A stretch of DNA of 64,000 nucleotides from contig NZ_CP101323.1 in the NCBI RefSeq assembly GCF_024300825.1, forward strand, positions 2,170,001-2,234,000. Reading direction: 5' to 3'. Made by a program: the position numbers and the translations under genes. The DNA comes from Natronomonas gomsonensis (lineage in GTDB: Archaea; Halobacteriota; Halobacteria; Halobacteriales; Haloarculaceae). Below the pieces are notes generated by a model that saw only the letters and a list, made by a program, of their open reading frames with translations, was not told the origin of the DNA and made no database searches. Of the stretch, positions 17,013 through 26,632 are shown piece after piece. The stretch's first letter is position 1; the number at the start of each line of letters is the position of its first letter.

Positions 17013-17402
17013 GTGCACACCGACTCGAAGGCGACGCTCGTCGACCGCCTCGCCGGGTTCGACCGCCTCGTCGAGGTCGGCGTCGGGAACCGAACCGACG
17101 TCGCGGCCGGCCTCGCCGAGCGCGGACGGACGGTTACTGCGACGGATATCCACGAGCGCCCGACCCCCTCGGGCGTGCGGTTCGTCCGCGACGACGTGAC
17201 CGACCCCGACGTGACGCTGTATCGGGACGCCGAGGCGGTGTACGCGCTGAACTGCCCGCCCGAACTCCAGCGGCCGCTCGCCGAGGCGGCAGAAGCGGCC
17301 GAGGCAGCGTGTTTCTTCACGACCCTCGGGGGCGACCCCGCCGTCGTCGACGCAACGACGGAGACACTCGAAGACGAGACCCTGTTCCGAGTACACCCAT
17401 GA
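17013..17402 (+). CDS. UPF0146 family protein (Rossmann-like)
   Basis: The 129-residue protein starts with GTG at 17013 ([13 protein letters not shown]). It has a glycine-containing strand-turn [18 protein letters not shown], an ATDIHERP strand end, [10 protein letters not shown] and [13 protein letters not shown]. This resembles a truncated SAM-dependent methyltransferase fold and matches the UPF0146 family, whose function is unknown. The open frame extends left to 16554, but that part is antisense to archaemetzincin. The stop overlaps the next ATG (ATGA), so it is coupled to the HAD gene. Confidence 0.75.
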   Translation: MHTDSKATLVDRLAGFDRLVEVGVGNRTDVAAGLAERGRTVTATDIHERPTPSGVRFVRDDVTDPDVTLYRDAEAVYALNCPPELQRPLAEAAEAAEAACFFTTLGGDPAVVDATTETLEDETLFRVHP

Positions 17403-18262
17403 ACGTCGACGCAATCATCCTCGACATCGACGGCGTGTTGGTCGACGTGGCCGACTCCTATCGCCGTGCAATCGTCGAATCCATCGAACACGTCTACGGC
17501 GACACCATCGAGAAAGCCGACATTCAGGCGTTCAAGAACGCCGGCGGCTTCAACAACGACTGGGAGTTGACCTACGCCGCCGCGCTGTACGTCCTCGCCA
17601 CCCGCGAGAAGCCGTATCTGAGCATCGAGACGTACACCGGTCTCATCGCCGCCTCCGGTGGCGGCTTGGACGCCGCCCGGACGGCCATCGCCGACGAACT
17701 CGAACCGGCCGCACGCGAGCAGATACTCGCCGACTGGGACCGACAGCGGCTCCGGGAGGTGTTCCAGCAACTGTATCTCGGCTCCGAGTTGTACCGGCAA
17801 CTGGAGGGTTCGGAACCCGACCTCGACACCGAGGGGTTCATCCACGACGAGCCGGTGTTGCTCGATGACTCGACGCGCGAGGCGCTGGAATCGTGGGATG
17901 TGGGGGTCCTCACCGGCCGTCCGAGCGCCGAAGCCGACATCGCACTCGACCGCGTCGGCCTCGAAGTGGCCGAGGACCACCGATTCACGATGGACGACTG
18001 GGACGCCGGAAAGCCCGACCCGGAGGCGCTCGTGACCCTCGCCGAGCGGTTCGATGCCAGCCGAATCGCCTTCGTCGGCGACACGCTCGACGACATCCGC
18101 ACGGCGACGAACGCCGCCGACACCGACTCGACACGGGAGTATCACGGCATCGGCGTTCTCACAGGGGGCCTCACCGGCGAGGAGGGCCGCCGCCGCTACG
18201 AAAGCGCCGGCGCGAGCGCGGTCCTCGACAGCGTCAACGACCTCCCCGACCTGCTCGAATGA
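17399..18262 (+). CDS. HAD-superfamily hydrolase (TIGR01548-type)
   Basis: The 287-residue protein carries HAD motif [16 protein letters not shown] with nucleophile Asp9 and Asp11, motif II VLTGRP, motif III Lys in [10 protein letters not shown], and motif [14 protein letters not shown]. The long helical cap (residues about 20-150) matches the TIGR01548 subgroup of phosphatase-like proteins known in archaea. The substrate is unknown. The ATG at 17399 overlaps the UPF0146 stop, and its own stop overlaps the following ATG, so three genes form a tightly coupled operon. Confidence 0.85.
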   Translation: MNVDAIILDIDGVLVDVADSYRRAIVESIEHVYGDTIEKADIQAFKNAGGFNNDWELTYAAALYVLATREKPYLSIETYTGLIAASGGGLDAARTAIADELEPAAREQILADWDRQRLREVFQQLYLGSELYRQLEGSEPDLDTEGFIHDEPVLLDDSTREALESWDVGVLTGRPSAEADIALDRVGLEVAEDHRFTMDDWDAGKPDPEALVTLAERFDASRIAFVGDTLDDIRTATNAADTDSTREYHGIGVLTGGLTGEEGRRRYESAGASAVLDSVNDLPDLLE

Positions 18263-18456
18263 GCGCCGAACGACTCCTCGTGTGGAGCGCGGCAGTCGCC
18301 GCCACAGTCGGTTCCTCGCTTGTCTCCGTCTCCGACGCGACGGTCGGGGGACGGCTCACCCTCGCAGCGCTCGGCATCGTCGTGGCTCTACCGCTTGCGG
18401 GCGTTTTCGTCGGGTGGCTCTCGACGGTTCGCGGCGGCGAGCGCGGTTGGAGCTAG
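18259..18456 (+). CDS. Small two-helix membrane protein
   Basis: This 65-residue peptide has two hydrophobic segments (about residues 7-25 and 33-54) and a positively charged C-terminus. The ATGA overlap with the HAD gene strongly supports it as a real gene. No family is recognised. Its 3' end overlaps the convergent gene on the other strand by 4 bp. Confidence 0.6.
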   Translation: MSAERLLVWSAAVAATVGSSLVSVSDATVGGRLTLAALGIVVALPLAGVFVGWLSTVRGGERGWS

Positions 18457-18908
18457 AAGAACAACTCGGGGTCATCGTGGGAGAACGTCACCCGCGTTTC
18501 GTCCGACAGCGGACGGATGTGGGTGTACATAACGCCCGCTTCGGTCGCTCGTTCGGCGAGTTCGGTCTCCTCTCGGGCGGCGAGAAACGCCGGCACGACG
18601 ACGGCGGTTTCCTCGGCTGTCGCCTCGCTTGCGACGATGAAGAACCGCACGCCGCCCTCCTCCGTGCGGTAGACGTGAGACGTATCGAAGGTGGCCGCCT
18701 CGACGAGCGCTTCCAGCGTCTCGAACTCGTCACCGGGGGCGAGCACGTCCAGTCCGAACGGGTCGCCGGTGACCGGCGTCACATCGCCGGGATGGACGAC
18801 GAGCGTCTCCCAGCCATCGTCGCGGTACTCGGCGGCGATGGCGTCGGCGTCCTCAAGCAGTTCCTGCCAGCGGTCGGTGACTACCGATGGGGGCCCGTCT
18901 GCGTTCAT
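18453..18908 (-). CDS. Haloarchaeal conserved protein (DUF7529-like)
   Basis: The 151-residue acidic soluble protein begins MNADGPPSVVTDRWQELLED and contains GWETLVVHPGDVTPV and HVYRTEEGGVRFFIVASEA. The pattern matches a haloarchaeal family I tentatively place in DUF7529; the function is unknown. The start at 18908 is chosen because the upstream extension runs into the end of the ABC transporter operon. The gene follows the operon on the same strand after 37 bp and could be its last member by read-through. Confidence 0.6.
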   Translation of the reverse strand: MNADGPPSVVTDRWQELLEDADAIAAEYRDDGWETLVVHPGDVTPVTGDPFGLDVLAPGDEFETLEALVEAATFDTSHVYRTEEGGVRFFIVASEATAEETAVVVPAFLAAREETELAERATEAGVMYTHIRPLSDETRVTFSHDDPELFF

Positions 18909-18945
18909 ACCGGTCCCGTGTCGGCCGGCGGCAAAAGCCCGACGG

Positions 18946-20328
18946 TCACGAATCGGTGTCGGTGACGGGGGCGTCCAGTTCCTCTCCGACCCAGACGCCG
19001 TTGCCGTCGGCGTCCAGTCGGACATCGTCGGCGTCGAGATGGCAGGCCGCCCGCTCGCCGTCCGGGTGGCGTCGCTCACAGACGCTGGTGTAGCGCTCGC
19101 GGAGCGTTTCGGCGGCGGCCTCGAAGTCTCCCTCGACGAGGGCCTCGAAGGCCTCCCGAAGGTGTGTTCGCTCCGAAGTGGGCAAATCGACCCCTTCGAG
19201 CAGTCGGTCGAACAGCGCCTCGACAGCGTCGCCGTCGGACGGTTCCAGCCCGTCGAGGCTCACGTCGCGATTCTCGATGCGACGGCGAACGTCCATGACC
19301 GCGCGGTACTGCGATTGCGTGAGGTCGAGGTCGGCCGGCGGAATCACCTTCGGACACCGGGACCGGAACCGACAGCCAGAGGGCGGGTTCCGTGGCGACG
19401 GAACGTCGCCGGTCAGCGGTTCGATGTCGCGGTCGCGCTCGTCGGTCGAGGCCCGTGGAACGCTCTCCAACAGCGCCTCCGTGTAGGGGTGTTGGGGGTT
19501 CGCGAACAGTTCCTCGGTCGGTGCGATTTCGACGATTTCGCCGAGATACATCACCGCCACGCGGTCGCAGATGTGCCGGATGACGCTGAGGTCGTGGCTG
19601 ATGAACAGATACGTGAGGTCGAAATCGTCCTGGAGGTCCTCGAGTAGATTGAGCACCTGTGCCTGAACGCTCACGTCCAGCGCACTGGTGGGTTCGTCCA
19701 ACACGAGGAACTCGGGGTCGAGCGCGAGCGCGCGGGCGATGCCGACGCGCTGGCGTTGCCCGCCGGAGAACTCGTTGGGGTATCGGTCGAGTTGGTCGGC
19801 CGAGAGACCGACCCGCTCCATGAGGTCTGCCGCTCGCTCTCGGCGAAGTTCGTCATCCGGGCGGGCGGTGTCCACGTCGGATTCGGGCCACGGCCAGTCG
19901 TGGATGTCGAGCGGTTGTCGGATGGAGGCACCGACGGTCATTCGGGGGTCGAGACTGGAGAAGGGGTCCTGAAAGACGACGCCGGCCCGACGCCGGAACG
20001 AGAAGAGGTCCCCGCGTTCGGCGAGGTCCTCGCCGTCGTACTCGACGGTGCCGCCCGTGGGGTCGAGCAGTCGCAACAGCGTCTCGCCGGTCGTCGACTT
20101 CCCACAGCCCGATTCACCGACGAGACCGAGCGTTTCGCCCTCTCGGATGTCGAAACTCACGCCGTCGACGGCCCGCACCGGATTCGTCGTATCGCCGAAC
20201 AGTCGGTCCAGTATCGAGTCCTCAGTGTCGAAGTGCTTCTGAAGGTTCCGTACCCGGACGAGCGGGCGGTCGGCCGCCGTCGCATCCGCCCACTCGGACA
20301 CTGGCGTCGGTCCGTGGTCGTCACTCAT
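18946..20328 (-). CDS. Oligopeptide-type ABC transporter ATP-binding protein (DppF-like)
   Basis: The 460-residue ATPase powers uptake by the peptide/nickel-family importer. It shows Walker [18 protein letters not shown]-loop [14 protein letters not shown], signature [15 protein letters not shown], Walker [16 protein letters not shown] and H-loop SHDLSV. The C-terminal oligopeptide-ABC extension has a Cys-containing motif ([10 protein letters not shown]) and a second Cys stretch ([17 protein letters not shown]). An insertion of about 90 residues between these halves, rich in acidic helices, is longer than usual. The start at 20328 overlaps the stop of the companion ATPase gene by 8 bp. Confidence 0.93.
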   Translation of the reverse strand: MSDDHGPTPVSEWADATAADRPLVRVRNLQKHFDTEDSILDRLFGDTTNPVRAVDGVSFDIREGETLGLVGESGCGKSTTGETLLRLLDPTGGTVEYDGEDLAERGDLFSFRRRAGVVFQDPFSSLDPRMTVGASIRQPLDIHDWPWPESDVDTARPDDELRRERAADLMERVGLSADQLDRYPNEFSGGQRQRVGIARALALDPEFLVLDEPTSALDVSVQAQVLNLLEDLQDDFDLTYLFISHDLSVIRHICDRVAVMYLGEIVEIAPTEELFANPQHPYTEALLESVPRASTDERDRDIEPLTGDVPSPRNPPSGCRFRSRCPKVIPPADLDLTQSQYRAVMDVRRRIENRDVSLDGLEPSDGDAVEALFDRLLEGVDLPTSERTHLREAFEALVEGDFEAAAETLRERYTSVCERRHPDGERAACHLDADDVRLDADGNGVWVGEELDAPVTDTDS

Positions 20329-21490
20329 CGAAGTATCCCTCCTCGAGCGCGTCGGCTTGCTCGTAGTCGTGGTCGGCCAGATAACACATCGCCGTGTGCT
20401 CGCCATCGACGGCGAACTCGGGCGGTTTCTCCAGACACTCCTCCATCGCCCTCGGACACCGGTCGGCGAAGTAACACCGGTCATCCATCTCCGAATCGAC
20501 GAGGCTGGGGACGTTTCCGGTAATCGGTTTCAGGCGGTCGGCAGTGCCATCGAGGTCCGGAATCGACCCCAACAAACCCTTCGTGTAGGGGTGGACAGGG
20601 TCGTCGAACACGTCTTCGAGAGTTCCTGTCTCGACCAACTCGCCGGCGTACATCACGCCGACGCGGTCGGCCATCCGGGCGATGACGCCGAGGTTGTGCG
20701 TGATGAGAACCGTCGTCATGCCGACGTCTTCCTGTAGCTCTGCAAGCAGGTCGAGTACCTGCGCCTGTATCGTCACGTCGAGTGCGGTCGTCGGTTCGTC
20801 GGCCACCAGCATCGAGGGTTCGCCGGCCAGCGCCTGTGCAATCATCGCTCGCTGGAGCATGCCGCCGGAGAACTGGTGGGGGTACTCCTCGGCGCGCTCG
20901 GCGGGGTCGGGGATACCGACCATCTCCAGCAGTTCGACCGCCCGGTCGTGGGAGGCGTCGTCGACGAAGTCCCGGGTCGGAAGCAGGCTGTCGCCGACGA
21001 ACTTCGCCAGTCCGTACCCCTGTGTCCGGGAGCGGACCGACCGCGGATTCGCCCGGGCCCGGCGCTGGACCTCGACGGCCTCGGCGATTTGCTCGCCGAC
21101 CGTCAGCGATGGGTTAAAACTGCTCATCGGGTCCTGGAATATCGTCGAGAACTCCGTCCCACGGAGCGCGCGACGCTCGCCGTCGGACAGCGACTGGAGG
21201 TCGACGTAGTCGCCGTCGACGGCCTCCGGCGCGTCGGACTCGATGCGCGCCGCGAGGTCGGGCGAACGGAACCACACCGCCCCGTCGACGATTTCGCCGG
21301 GGCGTTCGACGAGGTCGATGAGCGACAGCGCCGTCACCGACTTCCCGGAACCGGACTCGCCGACGATGCCGAACACTTCCCCTTCCTCGACGCTGAAGGA
21401 GACGTCCTCGACGGCGTTGATTTGGCCCTCCTCGGTGAAGAATCGGGTCGTCAATCCTTCGATTCTGAGTTTCGGCGCCACCTCAGACAC
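20321..21490 (-). CDS. Oligopeptide-type ABC transporter ATP-binding protein (DppD-like)
   Basis: The 389-residue ATPase has Walker [18 protein letters not shown]-loop [14 protein letters not shown], signature [15 protein letters not shown], Walker [16 protein letters not shown] and H-loop THNLGV. The C-terminal peptide-transporter extension contains [15 protein letters not shown]. It starts with GTG at 21490, overlapping the stop of the upstream permease gene. It pairs with the following ATPase as the two nucleotide-binding subunits of one importer. Confidence 0.94.
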   Translation of the reverse strand: MSEVAPKLRIEGLTTRFFTEEGQINAVEDVSFSVEEGEVFGIVGESGSGKSVTALSLIDLVERPGEIVDGAVWFRSPDLAARIESDAPEAVDGDYVDLQSLSDGERRALRGTEFSTIFQDPMSSFNPSLTVGEQIAEAVEVQRRARANPRSVRSRTQGYGLAKFVGDSLLPTRDFVDDASHDRAVELLEMVGIPDPAERAEEYPHQFSGGMLQRAMIAQALAGEPSMLVADEPTTALDVTIQAQVLDLLAELQEDVGMTTVLITHNLGVIARMADRVGVMYAGELVETGTLEDVFDDPVHPYTKGLLGSIPDLDGTADRLKPITGNVPSLVDSEMDDRCYFADRCPRAMEECLEKPPEFAVDGEHTAMCYLADHDYEQADALEEGYFDE

Positions 21491-22541
21491 CCCCCTCCCC
21501 CTCGATGGAGGGGTCGAGTGCGTCCCGAAGCCAGTCGCCGAGAAGGTTCACGCCGATGACTGCGAAGACGATGGCGAGACCCGGCATCGTGGCTATCCAC
21601 CAGTAGGAGCGTTGGTCGCTCCGGCCGTCTGCGATGTCGGCGCCCCACGTCAAGTCGGTGCCGGAGAACCCGAGGAACGACAGCGCGGACTCCAGTAGGA
21701 TGATAGCGGCCACCTGAATCGTCGCCAACACGATGATGGGCGTCAGCGAGTTCGGGAAGACGTGCTGTCTGAGGATGCGCCAGTCGGAGGCGCCGGCCGA
21801 CCGTGCGGCCTTGATGAACTCCTCGGCGCGGACGCTCATCGCCTCGCCGCGGGCGACCCGAGCGAACCACACCCAGTTGACCAAGGCGACGACGAGCGTC
21901 ACCGTCACCGGGAAGGTAAAGGAAGCCGGCATCTCGGCGACGTGTGCGGCACGCGGTATCAACACGTTCGGAACGAGGTCCGAACGGGCGGCGTGGACGA
22001 AGGGGTCCGGAATCGTCGTGGTGTGTACGTCGGAGTCCCTGAACACGCCGACGAGGGCGATGGCGAGGACGAGCGACGGGAACGCCAACATCACGTCGGC
22101 GCCCCGCATCAGCGCGTCGTCGATGCGGTCGCCGAAGTAGCCGGCGACCAGTCCGTACGGAACGCCGATGACCGTCGCGAGCAACGCGCCGAGCAATCCG
22201 ACGAGCAGCGACACGCGGGCACCGTACAGCAACCGCGAGTAGATGTCCTGTCCGAGCGCGTTCGTCCCAAGCGGGAAGGTTTGTCTGGCGGTTATCTCGA
22301 CGGTCTCACTGCCCGACGGCGTGACGCGCTGTTCGGTGTAGGAGAATCCCAATGGCGGCAACTCCGAGAGGTCCTCGGTGCCGCCGGTCCCGATTCGCGT
22401 CGTCGTCGGGTCGTGAAGCGCGAGAAACGGCGCGAACGTCGCCACGAGGAACAGCAGTAACACGAGCACGACGCCGAGTTGTGCGAGTCGGTTCTGCTTG
22501 AACTCCCGTCGGAGGCTCCGTTTGACGCGTTCGGATATCAT
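21483..22541 (-). CDS. ABC transporter permease (DppC-like)
   Basis: The 352-residue membrane protein has the DppC N-terminal helix (VKRSLRREFKQNRLAQLGV), a long extracytoplasmic loop, the motif FPLGTNALGQDIYSRLLYGA, and the EAA coupling loop EFIKAARSAGASDWRIL. The start at 22541 overlaps the stop of the partner permease by ATGA, which rules out the much longer upstream frame. It forms the membrane channel together with the DppB-like subunit. Confidence 0.93.
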   Translation of the reverse strand: MISERVKRSLRREFKQNRLAQLGVVLVLLLFLVATFAPFLALHDPTTTRIGTGGTEDLSELPPLGFSYTEQRVTPSGSETVEITARQTFPLGTNALGQDIYSRLLYGARVSLLVGLLGALLATVIGVPYGLVAGYFGDRIDDALMRGADVMLAFPSLVLAIALVGVFRDSDVHTTTIPDPFVHAARSDLVPNVLIPRAAHVAEMPASFTFPVTVTLVVALVNWVWFARVARGEAMSVRAEEFIKAARSAGASDWRILRQHVFPNSLTPIIVLATIQVAAIILLESALSFLGFSGTDLTWGADIADGRSDQRSYWWIATMPGLAIVFAVIGVNLLGDWLRDALDPSIEGEGGV

Positions 22542-23524
22542 TCTGCGGTCACCCTCGGGTCGAGGTAGGCGTACAGCGAGTCGACGACGATGTTTATGAG
22601 GACGAATCCGACGCCGATGACGATGATGGTCCCCTGAATCGACGTCCAATCGCGGTTGTTGATGGAGGTGATGAGAAAGCGGCCGAGGCCGGGCCAGGCG
22701 AACACTGTCTCGGTGATGACGGCGCCGCCGATGAGCGTCCCCAGTTGGAGACCGAGGACGGTGACGATGGGGATGAGCGTGTTCCGGAGGACGTGTTTGT
22801 ACAGGGTGAGCGTCTCGGGCAGGCCTTTGGCGCGACACGCCGTCACGTACGACTGCCCGAGTTCCTCCAGCATGCCGCTCCGAGTGAGTCGCGTGATGAG
22901 CGCGGTGAAGTACGTCCCCAGCGTGATGGCCGGCAGGACCAGTTGGGCGGCCCACTGCCCGAGTTCGGAAACCGAGCCGTTCGACAGCGCGAACAGCGCC
23001 GTCTGGAGACCCATCTGTCGACCCGTCGTCGGGATGACATCGACGTGGACGCCGACGAAGATGATGAGCATGACGCCGAGCCAGAAGTTCGGCGTCGAGA
23101 TGCCGACAAGCGAGAACAGCGTTGCGCCGTAGTCGACGGGTTCGCGGCGGCGGCGGGCGCTGACGACGCCGAGCGGGATGGCGAGAACGACCGCGACGAC
23201 TGTCGCGGCGACGGCGAGTTCGATGGTCGCGGGCAGTCGCGACGCGACGAGGCCAGCAACTTCACGACCGCTGGACATCGATTCGCCGAAGTCCAGCACC
23301 ACCAGGTCGGTGATGTAGTCGTAGTACTGGACGTACAGAGGTTGGTCGAGGCCGAGGTTTTCACGGAGGCGCCGACGCACCTCCGGACCCGCATCGGGCG
23401 GCAACAGCGTCGCCGTCGGGTTCCCGGGGGTGAGATAGCGCAGGAAGAAAACGACCGTCACGACCCCCCACGTGACGACGACTCCCTGAAGGAGGCGCTT
23501 TATGAGGAACTTTGCGAGACCCAT
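22538..23524 (-). CDS. ABC transporter permease (DppB-like)
   Basis: The 328-residue protein begins MGLAKFLIKRLLQGVVVTWG and carries typical DppB features: LRYLTPGNPT, GLDQPLYVQYYDYI, LGVMLIIFVGVH and the coupling loop QSYVTACRAKGLPETLTL. About six membrane helices are visible. It lies 88 bp downstream of the binding-protein gene and overlaps the next permease by 4 bp. Confidence 0.94.
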   Translation of the reverse strand: MGLAKFLIKRLLQGVVVTWGVVTVVFFLRYLTPGNPTATLLPPDAGPEVRRRLRENLGLDQPLYVQYYDYITDLVVLDFGESMSSGREVAGLVASRLPATIELAVAATVVAVVLAIPLGVVSARRRREPVDYGATLFSLVGISTPNFWLGVMLIIFVGVHVDVIPTTGRQMGLQTALFALSNGSVSELGQWAAQLVLPAITLGTYFTALITRLTRSGMLEELGQSYVTACRAKGLPETLTLYKHVLRNTLIPIVTVLGLQLGTLIGGAVITETVFAWPGLGRFLITSINNRDWTSIQGTIIVIGVGFVLINIVVDSLYAYLDPRVTAE

Positions 23525-23611
23525 TTCTACCGCAATTCTTGCCGGCGGGTTACAAAAAACCGCCGTTATTCGACGATTCGGTGGCCGGGAACGGTACGGT
23601 GCCGTCCGCCG

Positions 23612-25231
23612 TTACTCGGGGATGGTCCGTGCCTGCTGGAGCAACTCGGCCAGTTCCTCGTTGTTAAAGTGCTGGAAGGCGCCCTCGGTGAACCACGGCG
23701 ACATCGCGTAGTCGCCGTCGAGTGTCGGGTTCCCCCAGCCGATGAGGAAGAACGCCGGCGATTCCGACTGCTCGGCGAGGAGTTCGTTGACGAGTTCGCC
23801 GAAGTCACGCCGGTTGGCGGTGCAGGTGACGTTCTCCAGTTCGTTAATCTGGTTCGCCGCAGCCTCGGCGACGTCGGCATCTCGCAGGTATCGACCGACG
23901 GGCGTGTGAAGTTCGATTTCGATGCCCGCGTGGCCGCTCTCCTCGACGAGTGCCTCGGCACGCTCGGGGTCGTACGGATAGGGGTCGATGTCGGGGTTGT
24001 GACCGTTGTGGCCGGGCAACGTCGGTTGGCTCGTCTGGTTGCCGAACTCGTTGAGGATGCTGTCGATGATGGACTGGACGTCGACAGCGAAGTTCATCGC
24101 CTGCCGGAACTCCTGGCTATCGAACGGTTCGGCGACATCGTTCATGACGAGGAAGATGTTCCGCGTCGAGGGTACGTCGTCGTAGCCGACGCCCTCGGCA
24201 CCCTCGACGTCGGGAATGTCGCTCGGTCGAACGTTGGTGACGAGGTCGGAGTCGCCGGCGATGAGCGCGTCGACGCGGGGGCCGTTCTCGGGGATGGCGG
24301 TGAACGTGACCGAATTGGGGTCTGCCGCTTCGCCCCAGTAGCCGTCGAACTTCGTGAACGCGACGCGCGTGTCGTTGACGTATTCGTCGAGTTCGTAGGG
24401 ACCGGTGCCGTTGATTTCCGTGGCGATGTCGTTGTCCTCGTTTTCGACCCAACTCCGCTGGAGGACGCGCCCGAAGACGGTCAGGTTCCGGAAGATGGTC
24501 GGCGTAACCGAATCGAGGTCGAGGACGACATCGCCGTCCTCGGCGCGCGCCTCGGCGATGTCACCGATGTTGCCGGCGACTTCGCTTACGTCCGGGTTGT
24601 TCGCCCGATTGATGGAGAAGGCGACGTCCTCGGCCGTCATGTCGTCACCGTTGTGGAACTGCACATCATCACGAATCGTGAGTCTGACCTCCTGTTCGGC
24701 GGTTCGCTCCCAGTCGGAGACGATAAGTGCGATGGGCCGGCCCTCCCGGTCTCGATAGAGGAACGGTTCGTAAGCCTGGACGACGATGTTGTACTGTGGC
24801 GTGCTGTTTTCGCCGGTCGGGTCCAGCGTCTCGAGGAGTTGTCCCTGCGAGATGGTGATTTCGTCTCTGTCCGTCGAGAACTCCTTGACGTTGATGTCCT
24901 CGTCGGGGCGGGCATCCCACTCGATGTCGTCGTTGATGCCGTAGATGCTGAACTGCTGGTGGAGGTACACCCACGGCGCGAGCGCGTTCGCGAGGCCGTT
25001 TGCGTGCTGGAGGACCTCGACGCGGGAGGGGTCCTCCGGCAACTCCTCGTCGTAGGTCCGGAGTTCGGCGTCGGCCCCGTCGGATGGCGTGTCGTCACCG
25101 GACGGCGTTCCATCACCGTTTCCGTTGCCGTTTCCGTTGCCACCACACCCGGCCAACCCTACGCTGGCGGCGGTTGCGGCGGTGGCACCGCTGTACTGGA
25201 GGAACGTTCGTCGGTCGATGTCTCGCGACAT
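23612..25231 (-). CDS. ABC transporter substrate-binding lipoprotein, apparently circularly permuted
   Basis: The 539-residue protein binds the substrate outside the cell for the downstream permease/ATPase genes. It has a twin-arginine lipoprotein signal (IDRRTFLQYSG, lipobox Cys29) and a Gly-Asn linker. Residues about 59-118 (EDPSRVEVLQHANGLAN, APWVYLHQQFSIYG, DIEWDARPDEDI) look like the segment that normally ends family-5 peptide-binding proteins. Only after this does the normal N-terminal lobe begin (residue about 123, then LLETLDPTG, DDVQFHNGDDMTAEDVAFSI). The protein then stops right after ELLQQARTIPE, exactly where that segment would normally follow. The start at 25231 is supported by a TATA element 24-31 nt upstream; the ATG at 25243 lies too close to it. 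Confidence 0.9.
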   Translation of the reverse strand: MSRDIDRRTFLQYSGATAATAASVGLAGCGGNGNGNGNGDGTPSGDDTPSDGADAELRTYDEELPEDPSRVEVLQHANGLANALAPWVYLHQQFSIYGINDDIEWDARPDEDINVKEFSTDRDEITISQGQLLETLDPTGENSTPQYNIVVQAYEPFLYRDREGRPIALIVSDWERTAEQEVRLTIRDDVQFHNGDDMTAEDVAFSINRANNPDVSEVAGNIGDIAEARAEDGDVVLDLDSVTPTIFRNLTVFGRVLQRSWVENEDNDIATEINGTGPYELDEYVNDTRVAFTKFDGYWGEAADPNSVTFTAIPENGPRVDALIAGDSDLVTNVRPSDIPDVEGAEGVGYDDVPSTRNIFLVMNDVAEPFDSQEFRQAMNFAVDVQSIIDSILNEFGNQTSQPTLPGHNGHNPDIDPYPYDPERAEALVEESGHAGIEIELHTPVGRYLRDADVAEAAANQINELENVTCTANRRDFGELVNELLAEQSESPAFFLIGWGNPTLDGDYAMSPWFTEGAFQHFNNEELAELLQQARTIPE

Positions 25232-25254
25232 ACGGCCATCCATGGGTAAGTATT

Positions 25255-25262
25255 ACATATAT
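25255..25262 (-). promoter_or_regulatory. TATA element of the peptide-type ABC transporter operon
   Basis: The minus strand reads ATATATGT within an AT-rich stretch, 24-31 nt upstream of the ATG at 25231. It supports a leaderless mRNA for the five-gene operon. The 119-bp gap to the divergent F420 reductase gene probably holds both promoters. Confidence 0.6.
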
Positions 25263-25350
25263 CTTCGTGTTTTTAAGATACACCCGTACGGAGATAGGCA
25301 ACCGTCGCCGGTCACACAACGCTTACCCTACAGTCGGCCGACTATCCCGT

Positions 25351-26019
25351 ATGCGAATCGCACTCCTCGGCGGTACCGGCGACATCGGGCAGGGACTGGT
25401 TCTCAGGTGGAGTTACGACACCAACCACGAACTGCTCGTCGGCTCCCGTGACCCCGAGAAGGCACGCACGAAGGCCGAAGAGTACGAGACGGAACTCGAT
25501 AGCCGCGGCGTCGACACCGACATCAAGGGCTTCGAGAACGCGATGGCGGCCGACCGCGCCGACGTGGTCGTCCTCGCCGTCCCGGCGTATCACCTCGTCG
25601 ACACCGTCGACGACATCGCCGACCGACTCGACGACGAAACCATCCTCGTCACGCCCGCCGTCGGCATGAAGCGCGACGACGAGGGGTTCCATTACAACCG
25701 TCCCGGTGCTGGCAGCGTCGCCGCACTCGTCGAGGAGGCGAAACCCGACGACGTGCCACTGGTCGGAGCGTTCCACAACCTCCCCGCAGGCGGTCTCTCG
25801 AACCTCGACCGCACCTTCGAGTGGGACACGCTCGTCTTCGGCGATGACGCCAATGCCAAGGACATGGTCGTCGACCTCGCCGAGGAAATCGAGGGATTGC
25901 GCGCGCTCGATGTCGGCGGACTCTCGAACGCCGCCGAGGTCGAGGCGGTGACGCCGCTTCTCATCAACGTCGCAATGGAAAACGACGGATTGCACGACCT
26001 CGGCGTGAAGTTCCAGTAA
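25351..26019 (+). CDS. npdG: F420H2:NADP oxidoreductase
   Basis: The 222-residue enzyme transfers hydride between coenzyme F420 and NADP(H). The N-terminal Rossmann motif is LLGGTGDIGQGLVLRW, followed by LLVGSRDPEKA, VVLAVPAY and VGAFHNLPAGGLSNL. This is the usual order for archaeal NpdG proteins. It starts at ATG 25351. No other F420 genes are nearby. The convergent small gene downstream begins its stop codon one base after this gene ends. Confidence 0.92.
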   Translation: MRIALLGGTGDIGQGLVLRWSYDTNHELLVGSRDPEKARTKAEEYETELDSRGVDTDIKGFENAMAADRADVVVLAVPAYHLVDTVDDIADRLDDETILVTPAVGMKRDDEGFHYNRPGAGSVAALVEEAKPDDVPLVGAFHNLPAGGLSNLDRTFEWDTLVFGDDANAKDMVVDLAEEIEGLRALDVGGLSNAAEVEAVTPLLINVAMENDGLHDLGVKFQ

Positions 26020-26187
26020 CTACGCCAGCACAGACAGCTCGACGGCGTCGTCGGATTGAATCCACGCGTTGTGGTTCTTCGTGTCGTAGATGACGACCGC
26101 TCCGTCCTCGAGCTCGAGGTCCGCACACCGGTCGTGGGTAGTCGGAAGGCTGTCACCGCCGGAGCTGTTTTCGATTGGTGCTGGCAT
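26020..26187 (-). CDS. Small haloarchaeal acidic protein (DUF7331-like)
   Basis: The 55-residue peptide begins MPAPIENSSGGDSLPTTHDR and has a conserved-looking core DGAVVIYDTKNHNAWIQSDD. The reading frame is complete from ATG to TAG and has haloarchaeal codon use. I associate it with a haloarchaeal DUF7331-type family, with moderate certainty. It converges on npdG with no spacing. Function is unknown. Confidence 0.6.
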   Translation of the reverse strand: MPAPIENSSGGDSLPTTHDRCADLELEDGAVVIYDTKNHNAWIQSDDAVELSVLA

Positions 26188-26313
26188 TGTCGTTCGCGGG
26201 CGGTATCGCCCTACAGGTATCCGTTAGCCGGCAGAAGTGATAAATGTTACCAAGTGTCATGCACATGGCGGACAGAGCAAGTCATCAAGTGGGAGGCCAC
26301 CATGTGAAGTCGT

Positions 26314-26562
26314 ATGAGCGAACCAATCGTCGTTGAGGCAGGCAAGTACACTGCCGAAGAGCTGTTGGCGCGTCTCCGCGACGGCGACCGCCTCGTCGTC
26401 AAAGCCGAGATTCTCGGCAGCCCGGAGGAGTTGACGCTGCGCTACGACGGCACGACCTACTACTGTGATACTCCGACGACCCTTCACAAACACGACGACG
26501 AAGCCGAGATGGAGGAGTGTATGCGACACTACGGGTACGTGAAAGAAGCCGGCGCCAATTAA
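26314..26562 (+). CDS. Conserved haloarchaeal hypothetical protein
   Basis: The 82-residue protein begins MSEPIVVEAGKYTAEELLAR and contains DGTTYYCDTPTTLHKHDDE and a second Cys in MEECMRHYGYV. The Cys and His residues could bind a metal, but there is no classical zinc ribbon. I do not recognise a characterised homologue. It is a single gene between the DUF7331-like gene and the hairpin-rich gap before thrC. Confidence 0.6.
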   Translation: MSEPIVVEAGKYTAEELLARLRDGDRLVVKAEILGSPEELTLRYDGTTYYCDTPTTLHKHDDEAEMEECMRHYGYVKEAGAN

Positions 26563-26632
26563 CGTGTAGCGCTCGGCTTCGTCCGATTCCTGTCTTCGCT
26601 GCTCGCGGTCCCATCGGTCGCCGCTCGCCCAT

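Noticed and set aside
22745-25249. An 834-codon open frame on the plus strand across the ABC permease and binding-protein genes
   Set aside because: It is antisense to two clearly recognisable genes. Long antisense frames are expected in GC-rich haloarchaeal DNA because stop codons are rare opposite third positions.
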